DNA of 64,000 nt from Acanthopleuribacter pedis (GTDB taxonomy: Bacteria; Acidobacteriota; Holophagae; Acanthopleuribacterales; Acanthopleuribacteraceae), in the NCBI RefSeq assembly GCF_017377855.1, contig NZ_JAFREP010000026.1, positions 62,001-126,000 of the forward strand. The letters run 5' to 3'. This document shows, piece after piece, positions 17,401 through 24,800 of this stretch; position 1 is the first letter of the stretch, and each line of letters begins with the position of its first letter. Under the pieces are notes generated by a model. That model was not told where the DNA came from, searched no databases, and saw only the letters and a list, made by a program, of their open reading frames with translations. Position numbers and translations under genes: made by a program.

Positions 17401-19840
17401 CTTGCGGGTGCATCAATTCGCCGGCGATTTGCCACAGCCGGCCTGGGAGATGTGGAACAGCTACGACGGCTTGGGCAGGCTGGTGTTGCAGGAGGGACGC
17501 AACCACCTGGAACTCGGTCAGGATATGCGCCGCCCGATAAAGCAGTTTGAATACGACGGTTTGAACCGATTAATCCGGGCCACCGCCTTTAATGACGACG
17601 GCTACGCGGCGCCGGTTATCACGCGCTACCGCGACTTCAACGAGCAGCACCAGCCCCGTGTGATCGACATCCACCTGCCCAGGCTCGAGCAGGGTGCTTT
17701 GGGGGAAAACGGTCGTTTGACGCGGGATGTTTCGGGTTCACGGACGTACCAGATCCGGCAGGCCTACGATCATTTGGGCCGCGTTCGCGAGGTGCAGCAT
17801 CCTAACGGCGGCGTGGCCGCGCGCAACCATAGCTTCCACCACAAGGAATTGCAGGTTTTCTACGGACGCGGTCCCGAACATCCCGCCGGCCCCGATTTCC
17901 ACCAAGTGGTGCGTGCGACGCACTTTTGGACACCTGATGCGGCGCCCTGGTGGCGCAAGCTGGACGGCGGGCGGTGTCAAAGCAGCGATTGCCTGCCGAC
18001 TTACCCAAGTTTGGTCGGCGGCGATCCTACCCTGCAAGGGTTGATCGAGGATGTGGTGGCGCGGGTCGCGCAAACACCGATTTCACCGGAGGCGACGCGG
18101 TCCGGGCACAATGCGACCGATGCCCCGGAGCATCAAGCTTTGGCCGAGTACCTCGCCCAAGAAACGGGGACGCATCGCGCCTTGTCCGCGGCGAAAACGT
18201 TCACCCACCTCAATACCTTCGATGCAGCCCATCGCGCTGTCGGTTCCCGAATCAGCGCGGCCGGCGAGCCCCTGGCTTTCGTGGCAATCGACAACATCCG
18301 CTACAACGAATTTGGTACCATCACCGGTTACGACCGCCGAGACGCGCTGTTCCCCGACGGCATCCACATCGGCCACGGCTACGACGCCCTCGGCCGTCTG
18401 GCCCGTTTCAGCCTCGGCGCCCAAACCAACACCTATGGCTACGACGAAACCGGCAACTTCTTAACCCGATCCGGCCTGGATCTGTTCCTTGGCAAAACGC
18501 GTTTCCACTTGCCGGCGTTTGAGACAAGCGTCGCGGGGCGCAACCCCTATCAGGTCGGTAGCGACAATGACTACGACCGCCTGGGTCGCCTGTCGGTAAG
18601 CGCCGGAACGCATTACCGCTACCGACGCAACGGCCGGCTCGACGGCGTTTTTGTAGGCTCAAAGCGTTACCCGGGCTTCTTGCATTCCAGCGTGGAAGCC
18701 AAACATTTCTACGACGCCTTTGGCCAACGGGTGGTGTCGATCCGCCCCAACGAAAACCGGATCACTTATTCGATTCGCGACCAAAACCACACCGTCATCA
18801 CCGAGGAGGAGGTGGCCGTCAATGGGCTGAGTGACGGCAACACCATGGTGGCGCGCCGTCAGTTCGTCACCCACCAGGGCCAGGCCGTGTTTGTGGAGAC
18901 GCAACAGTTCATCGCGGGCGGCCTGGCATCAACGCGGTACCAATACCGCCTGACGGACCGCACCGGCAACCCGATTCTGAGCTGGGAACCGCAAGCGGCA
19001 CCCAATGCGCGGCAACAGTTCTATTCGCCTTACGGTGTGCAGATGGTGATGGGGAACGCGTTCAAAGGGCCACACGGGTTCACCGGCCATGAAGAAGACC
19101 CGGACGGTTTGATTTATATGCGGGCCCGTTACTACAACCCGGGGGCGGGTTGTTTCACGCAACCGGATCCGGGTCGCGACTTTGATGCAACGATTCCGAC
19201 CAGCTATAATCTGTACGCATACGCGCGATCCAACCCAATGGCGGGTTACGACCCAAGCGGCGAAGTCGTCGAGACCTTGTGGGACGTGGCCAACATCGGC
19301 ATGGGCGTGGTCTCGGCGGTGGACAACATCAGCCAGGGCAACTGGGGCGCGGCGGCCATCGACGCGGGCGGTGTCGCACTGGACATCGGCGCCACCTTGA
19401 TTCCGGGCGTGCCGGGCGGCGCGGGAACGGCAATCAAAGCGGCGGGCGGCGCAAGCGAAGCCGGCGCAATGTTGGCAAAACACGGCACCGAAATGCTGAC
19501 CATGGCCTCAGCGGCAGCCACCCGACTCCAACAAAACGTCCGAAAGGGTTTGGCATTTGAAAAAAAGATCGGTTTGCCTAAGAACACCAAGCGAATCCAG
19601 GTTGCGTCATCTAAGGTTCAATTCAGAATTCCAGATTTCTTGAATAGAGAAGGGAGAGCGATTGGAGAGGCGAAAAATGTTAAAAAGGTGAGTTTCTCAG
19701 GACAACTAAGAGATTATTATCAGTTCGCAAAAAGTAAAGGGTTCACTTTTACGCTCTACCTTCCCGAAGGTGTGAGAATTAGTAAACCTCTTCAAAAGCT
19801 AATAGATTCAGGCGAAATTCTTGTGGAGCGTATTCAATGA
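14492..19840 (+). CDS. Secreted Rhs/YD-repeat polymorphic toxin with PD-(D/E)XK nuclease tip
   Basis: 1782 residues, starting after a GAGAGA ribosome site. It has an N-terminal Sec signal peptide (about residues 1-24, ending VHA) and a long body of YD/Rhs repeats (RYDxxGR-type motifs throughout). The Rhs core ends in the conserved GLIYMRARYYNP...DPSGE block near DNA 19100-19260. After this comes a glycine/alanine-rich linker and a variable tip. The tip (about residues 1685-1782) resembles the restriction-endonuclease-fold toxin 7 family. It has IPD with Asp1715 and GEAK with Glu1726 and Lys1728, a plausible PD-(D/E)XK site. The body is GC-rich, but the tip and downstream genes are visibly AT-richer, the usual sign of tip exchange. 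The stop overlaps the next ATG by 4 bases. Expected role: contact-dependent or secreted DNase toxin. Nuclease activity is inferred. Confidence 0.88.
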   Translation: MQRNILFVTCFLTLALFSFLPVHAFQSGTLTRIAPRELPTQREEIEPLSSDADQIGLRTEIPYTHINEFTGKLNITLEAVGVPGLSLTPIYKTPEEPYCRNSSDFQLCQLSGTPDSHNLGLGWSFNLGYIVARNRVISSAFADWERVRFVDSAGNASVFGRDALFQKGPFDGGPRDACDTFGCLPEQADVHFIDRSLRRITRQWHDDGTLLQGFSQNNYYLKEPNGQVTEFLAQRRVTDEANRSAVRFYPIRITQPNGRFLTVTYVGGLDADGTVPEPARIASLVDQDGRRLVIDYHGPESVHQGLPEKVELRYGSQTKLMARFGYQTVVAGTRRTQSLHTVTTAAGRTFTITTGLEGRDKPVVTDLQLPGGGVIAFNWAVQSFKYVQAEYSDCRPSRADDDCIELETRERDYLRLSSVSHGQSWLALSYRQGSPDEEWEFDGRGFIEVTVFEEMMETFNERKTRYINTPIHHTLYQIFEFDYLVGLPATQRTLFGSEVARESWDYTPVLSIGGHAGGDAVRIHAVKKHGRLIDNVWLDRHYSYAWYGADTGLDASRIHEGYLAPLRIREQARDSAYYREQVFEYDHRVVADFAGTDDTRFDAYALSLPTLLEERGLTRDGPGTLKRTILKYEDPRFPLPTTKIYHRNATETEVETLSYHPSGRDRGYLATRTSGGVSTIHTQDYQFGVPRYEVQPESTPIIRYLNFDGTLESETKNGITTEYRYDNDRRVTRILRPGRPDEVTRYRDDHLGSSRFWEFTEGVANSDVIQFDFPTPAVGVGSGTPTVPIGTITLDSMGRVSNQLQGVWSYADYETTTHYDAFGRVAYETDSRARGIAYRYDVVGRVVKKWLFPLGGNVGLDQAPTSEFVYSRTPDGNLITVETARAHRDGPAKIKRVEHDILGRLVRASTNGHETAFTHTAHALGTETVTTPYHNPAYARRQVISWLGQLMEERHPEMDETMGYAYDGRGLRVHQFAGDLPQPAWEMWNSYDGLGRLVLQEGRNHLELGQDMRRPIKQFEYDGLNRLIRATAFNDDGYAAPVITRYRDFNEQHQPRVIDIHLPRLEQGALGENGRLTRDVSGSRTYQIRQAYDHLGRVREVQHPNGGVAARNHSFHHKELQVFYGRGPEHPAGPDFHQVVRATHFWTPDAAPWWRKLDGGRCQSSDCLPTYPSLVGGDPTLQGLIEDVVARVAQTPISPEATRSGHNATDAPEHQALAEYLAQETGTHRALSAAKTFTHLNTFDAAHRAVGSRISAAGEPLAFVAIDNIRYNEFGTITGYDRRDALFPDGIHIGHGYDALGRLARFSLGAQTNTYGYDETGNFLTRSGLDLFLGKTRFHLPAFETSVAGRNPYQVGSDNDYDRLGRLSVSAGTHYRYRRNGRLDGVFVGSKRYPGFLHSSVEAKHFYDAFGQRVVSIRPNENRITYSIRDQNHTVITEEEVAVNGLSDGNTMVARRQFVTHQGQAVFVETQQFIAGGLASTRYQYRLTDRTGNPILSWEPQAAPNARQQFYSPYGVQMVMGNAFKGPHGFTGHEEDPDGLIYMRARYYNPGAGCFTQPDPGRDFDATIPTSYNLYAYARSNPMAGYDPSGEVVETLWDVANIGMGVVSAVDNISQGNWGAAAIDAGGVALDIGATLIPGVPGGAGTAIKAAGGASEAGAMLAKHGTEMLTMASAAATRLQQNVRKGLAFEKKIGLPKNTKRIQVASSKVQFRIPDFLNREGRAIGEAKNVKKVSFSGQLRDYYQFAKSKGFTFTLYLPEGVRISKPLQKLIDSGEILVERIQ

Positions 19841-20541
19841 ACGAAATGGATTTGTACCAAAAACATATGGCTCGTTTGGAAAAAGGTGAAAACCTGTCTA
19901 CACAAGATAAAAGACTTAAAGCTCACATTGATCGGAGTCGAGCCAAGTATCAAGCAGCGGCGAAAGATCTTTTGAAGGATCTAGAGGACATCGGCTTTTC
20001 TGTCACTTCGGTTGCCGCTCTGGGGGACGGTGGCAGGAAATACGCCGATGCGATACCCATATTAATGAAATGGCTGCCACTCGTAAAGTATGATGCGTTG
20101 CGAGACGACATTGTTCGTACCATGTCGGTACCCTGGGGTAAACCCGCGGCAGATTTACTTATCAGAGAATTTAAGCGGGCTTCTCCAGGCGAGGGTGTGG
20201 ATTACAGGTGGGTCATTGGCAATGCGCTAGCGACCATTGCTCAAAAGAGGCACTTTCCTGAGTTGGCTAATATTGTGCGTGACCGAAAAAATGGAAGTGA
20301 TCGCCAGATGGTGTTTCTTGCTCTAGCAAAAACGAAACACCCTGAAGCCGCTCCAGTTCTTGTAGCGATGATTCCCCATGGTGAAGAGATTGGCCATATT
20401 TTTTCTGCTTTAAGACGGCTTAAAGCAAGGGTTCCCCGTGAGCTAGTGGAACCCTATTTAAACCATGAATTCCCTCTTTACCGAAAACAAGCTAAAAAGC
20501 TGTTGGCACTTCAAGACAAACTCGACGCTGCTGAATCATAA
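19837..20541 (+). CDS. HEAT-repeat-like protein, candidate immunity protein for the Rhs toxin
   Basis: 234 residues, no signal peptide, so probably cytoplasmic. An N-terminal helical part (DKRLKAHIDRS) is followed by helical repeats of HEAT/Armadillo character (IPILMKWLP, ALATIAQKRHFPELANIV, VFLALAKTKHPEAAPVLV). It overlaps the Rhs stop by 4 bases (ATGA), which suggests translational coupling. This is the position where polymorphic toxins carry their immunity gene, and alpha-solenoid immunity proteins are known in such systems. It is AT-richer than the Rhs body, like the toxin tip. The paralogue at 20867-21565 is closely similar. The immunity role is inferred from position and fold only. Confidence 0.8.
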   Translation: MNEMDLYQKHMARLEKGENLSTQDKRLKAHIDRSRAKYQAAAKDLLKDLEDIGFSVTSVAALGDGGRKYADAIPILMKWLPLVKYDALRDDIVRTMSVPWGKPAADLLIREFKRASPGEGVDYRWVIGNALATIAQKRHFPELANIVRDRKNGSDRQMVFLALAKTKHPEAAPVLVAMIPHGEEIGHIFSALRRLKARVPRELVEPYLNHEFPLYRKQAKKLLALQDKLDAAES

Positions 20542-20637
20542 ACCCAATCAACGTCAGGGACCGTGGCGTCCCTGAAGGTGTTTGATTTTGGCAAAAGTGG
20601 CCGGTACAAACCTTGGCATCATAAAACGTAAAAACAA

Positions 20638-20870
20638 GCTGATTCCGAGTGTGTCGCGTGGCCCGGGAACGGCGATCAAAGCTGCGCGGCTGCGCAATTC
20701 CCACAAAATACGTCATCGAATTGCTGACCATGGCCACGGCTGGGGCCACCAGGCTTAAAGGACAACTCCAAAAAGAAATGACCTTTTAATACTTGGAGCA
20801 CACTAAGCTAAGCGCACCATTAAGAGAGCTAATTGATACAGACCGAATTGTTCTGGAGCGAATTAAATGA
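20638..20870 (+). pseudogene. Decayed orphan Rhs C-terminal toxin tip with its active site deleted
   Basis: From about 20638 the DNA resembles the Rhs linker at about 19398-19450 (CTGATTCC...GGGAACGGC.ATCAAAGC). It continues as a reading frame LLTMATAGATRLKGQL, equivalent to MLTMASAAATRLQQN in the intact gene. A stop follows at 20787, then residues matching the very end of the toxin: PLRELIDTDRIVLERIK versus PLQKLIDSGEILVERIQ. The middle of the toxin domain, including the Asp and GEAK catalytic region, is missing. The remnant's stop overlaps the ATG of the next immunity paralogue by 4 bases, repeating the arrangement of the intact pair. This is what an old toxin-immunity cassette displaced by a newer one looks like. 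Confidence 0.8.
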
Positions 20871-21565
20871 ATGTGAAGGATCCTTATCAACAGCAACTAG
20901 AGCGTCTAGAAAGAGGCGTTAATCTTTCTCCTCAGGATAAGAAGTTAAAGGCTCATATAGATCGAAGTATGGCAAAATACCTTGCCGCGGGGAGAGAACT
21001 GCTAGTGGAACTCAGAGAGGCAGGCTTTGACATCATAGCTGTTCAAGATTTGAGAGCTAGCGGATCTAAGTATCCCGAGGCCATTCCTATCTTGATGAAA
21101 TGGCTGCCCAAGATAAAATATGATGCTCTTCGGGACGATATTGTTCGCACAATGTCTGTTCCTTGGGGAAAGCCGGCCGCCGATCTCCTTATTGAAGAAT
21201 TTAAGCGGGCTTCTCCAGGCGAGGGTGTGGATTACAGGTGGGTCATTGGCAATGCGCTAGCGACCATTGCTCAAAAGAGGCACTTTCCTGAGTTGGCTAA
21301 TATCGTTCGTAACCGAAAGAATGGAAGTGATCGCCAGATGGTGTTCCTTGCTTTAGCAAAAACGAAACACCCAGAAGCCGCTTCGGTTCTTGTTGAGATG
21401 ATTCCCCATGGTGAAGAGATAGGCCATCTTTTCTCTGCCTTAAGACGCCTTAAAGCAAGGATTCCCCGAGAGCTGGTGGAACCGTATGTACACCATGAAT
21501 TCCCCTTTTACCGAAAAGAAGCGAAGAAGTTACTCGAGCTTCAAGGCAAGCTCTCCAAAATTTAG
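20867..21565 (+). CDS. Second HEAT-repeat-like immunity paralogue
   Basis: 232 residues, closely similar along its length to the protein at 19837-20541. They differ mainly in the first 60 residues and at scattered positions after that. A 108-base stretch (21196-21303) is identical to 20166-20273, while flanking DNA differs, which suggests recent recombination between the two genes. The start ATG overlaps the stop of the decayed toxin tip (ATGA). It probably protects against the older toxin variant, or has become an orphan immunity gene protecting against related kin. It is AT-rich like its neighbours. After it, 21566-21892 (327 bp) holds no feature I can support. Confidence 0.8.
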   Translation: MNVKDPYQQQLERLERGVNLSPQDKKLKAHIDRSMAKYLAAGRELLVELREAGFDIIAVQDLRASGSKYPEAIPILMKWLPKIKYDALRDDIVRTMSVPWGKPAADLLIEEFKRASPGEGVDYRWVIGNALATIAQKRHFPELANIVRNRKNGSDRQMVFLALAKTKHPEAASVLVEMIPHGEEIGHLFSALRRLKARIPRELVEPYVHHEFPFYRKEAKKLLELQGKLSKI

Positions 21566-21892
21566 CTGATGCCGGTGCCGTCGTTTTGGCTAAAATCACC
21601 GCGAGTTATCGCGCTTCTTAGGTGTGATCCTTGGTCTCGCTTGGCAAAAACAAGCCGCCTCGTGCCCCGCCACCACCCGTTGCCACGTGGGTAATTTGCC
21701 ATTGCTCTGGAAAAGAGCATGTCCGATAAACGTTAATCTTTTTGGGAAAGCGGCTTTGCTTGCCTACTTACAACTTGTGCAGAGCTACGCGCTTGTGGCG
21801 ATTGCCTCCAACTTTGTCCGTGACAGAAGGTCTTGGGAAATGGAATAATCGGCCTTAACAAATCAGCCCGTTCTGTTCTGGAGTTGTCCTTC

Positions 21893-24800
21893 ATGCGTGA
21901 GGTCCTGAAGCGGTACCAGAAGTCCTCCGAACTTTTGCGATCCAACCATTTTGCGCTGTATCGCGCATGGGAAAAGGTTGGGCGTGAATCCGTCCTGCTC
22001 AAAATCCCCCTTTCACCCCGGCCCGGCAGCCACGAAATCGCACTCCTGGAACAAGAATATGAGATGACCCGCAATTTGGACGTCGACGGCGTCCTGCGTG
22101 CCCGCGAACTCCTGCGATTTTCGCCCGCCTTCGCCCTGGTCTTTGACGACCCCGGCGGCATGCCCCTCAAAAATGTCATCGCCGACCACCGCTTTGACCT
22201 CGCCCGGTTTTTACCGTTCTCCGGTTCACTCGCGCAAACCATCGGGGCATTGCACCAGCGCGGTGTCATCCACAAAAACATTTCACCCGAAACCATTTGG
22301 TACGACAGTCGTTCCGGGCGCGGTTACCTGATGGGTTTTCAAATCGCCTCCACCTTCACAACCGAGGCCAAGGAAGGTTGGGCCGCCAACTGGTTTGAAG
22401 ACAGTTTGCCCTACATTTCGCCCGAACAAACCGGGCGCATGAACCGTCTGCTCGACTACCGCACCGATTTTTATTCGCTTGGGGTTTCTTTTTACGAGGC
22501 GCTCTGTGGTCGCCCCCCGTTCCAGCAACGCGACGCCATGGAACTGATCCACAGCCATCTCGCCAAGGTGCCGCCGCCGCTCGAACAACAGAATCAAGAG
22601 GTGCCCGGCCCTGTTGCGCAAATTATTCACAAGCTGATGGCCAAAGCCGCCGAGGATCGCTATCAAAGTGGTGCCGGTCTCCTTTTCGACCTCACCGATT
22701 GTGCCGCCCGTTTACAGCACCAAAAGGGGCGGCCCACCGATTTTACCCTCGGTCGCAAAGACGTTTCCGAATGGTTGTACCTGCCGCAAAAACTCTACGG
22801 GCGTACCCCGGAATTGGATGAACTGCTGCATTGGTTCGACACCATGGACCAGTTCCGCAATCCGCTATTGCTCGTCACCGGCTACGCGGGTATCGGTAAA
22901 TCCGCTTTGATCCGCGAGTTGTACAAACCCATTACCCTGCGCCAGGGCTTTTTTGCCGCCGGTAAATTCGATCAGCTTAATAAGAACGAACCCTATTCGG
23001 CCATTCTCCAAGCCTTGGGACGATTGCTGAAACAGTTCCTCACCCTCGCCGATGCCGAACTGAACCATTGGCGCGACAAAATCAACGCCGCGCTCGGGGG
23101 CGAAGGCGGCGTTTTAACCCCGGTCCTCCCCGAGCTGAGCCTGGTGATCGGCGAACAGGCCGAAGTGCCTGAACTGGCGCCGGCCGAGGCCAAGTTCCGG
23201 TTTGCGACGGTCTGCGTCAAACTCCTCGGTGCGCTGGCCCAAGCGGCGCACCCGCTGGTCCTGTTCCTCGACGATTTGCAGTGGGCCGATTCTGCCTCAC
23301 TCGACCTTTTGGCCCATTTCACCACCGCGGAGGAGGTTTCCTGGCTGATGGTGATCGGTGCCTATCGCGACAATGAGGTTCCGCCGGCACACCCACTCAA
23401 CACCACCCTTGAGCAAATCACCGACGTCAGCGGCCAAGCCCCGCGCCACATTCGCCTGCAGCCGTTAAGCGCGGATAGTGTGAACCAATTGGTGGCCGAC
23501 ACCTTGCGCCGGGACCCTTTTGAAACCCGCGACTTGAGTGCCTTCGTGCGCCAAAAAACCGGCGGTAACCCCTTCTTCGTACGTCAACTTCTGTTGGCTG
23601 TCCATCGCCGCCGCTTCCTGCGTCTCGACACCCAGCGCACCTGGGTCTGGGACTTGGAACAGATCCGCCAAATGGCCATCACCGACAACGTGGTGGACTT
23701 GATGATCGCCAAGATCACCAACCTGGCGCCGGAGGCGGCGCGTACGCTGCAATTGGCCGCGTTCTTCGGCAACCAATTTAGCCTGGAACTGCTCGCCGAT
23801 CTGCGTGACAAGGACTTGCGCGCCGTCGCCAAGGATTTGATGTCACCCGTGCGCGACGGTTTGCTGGTGGTGCTTAACGATCAGTACGACACACTTATGA
23901 AAAGCCAGTTGCCGCTCTGCGGTGCTACGGTTGAAAACCTCGGCGCCGTCGACTTTCGTTTTGTGCACGACCGCGTGCAGCAAGCCGCCTATTTTTCCAT
24001 CGACCCGGACGAATCGACCGTACTCCATTACCGCATCGGCCGGTTGTTTTTGGCACGGCACCAACAGGGAACCCACGCCGGCACCCTTTTCGAAATCGTC
24101 ACCCATCTCAACATCGGCCAGGCTTTTTTGGCCGCTGATCAGAAACGTCGGCTTTTGGACCTTAACGTGGAAGCCGGCGTGAAAGCCAAAGCTTCCGGCG
24201 CCTACGATACCGCCCTGGAACTGTTGGAAACCGCCGAGTCCCTGTTGCCGCCCGATGCCTGGGAAACGCGCTTCGCGTTCACCTTCGATCTTTCCTACAA
24301 CCTTGCCGAAACCCTGTTCCTGCTGTCGCAACTGGAACAGGCGGACGTGCTTCTGAAGAATTTGCTGACCCGTGCCCATGACCCCATCGCGCGTGCCAAA
24401 ATCTACCAACAACGCAACTTGATCGACCTGGCCGGCGCCAACTTTCAAGGGATTGAAGACCAAACCCTGGCGAGCCTGATCGACCTGGGCATTGATTTTC
24501 CGACCGACCGCGCGCTGATCACAACCCGCATCGAGGCGGAGTTTCAGCTGCTCCAGGAGGATTTGACCCGATGGTCCCTGGACGATTGGGTTACCCGTCC
24601 CCTTAATGAAGACATGAAGGTTCACTACCAAATCGCCGGTTTCTGCAGCCTTGCCAATGTCGCGGCCTGGATTTTTGTGGACCATGATCGCGCGACCCTG
24701 GCTGTTTTGATGGGGTGCCGCCTCGCGGTAAAACACGGACCGGACGAACCTGCCTCGTTGATCATGGCTCTGGCCGTGCTTTGCCTCGGCCCGCGCTTCG

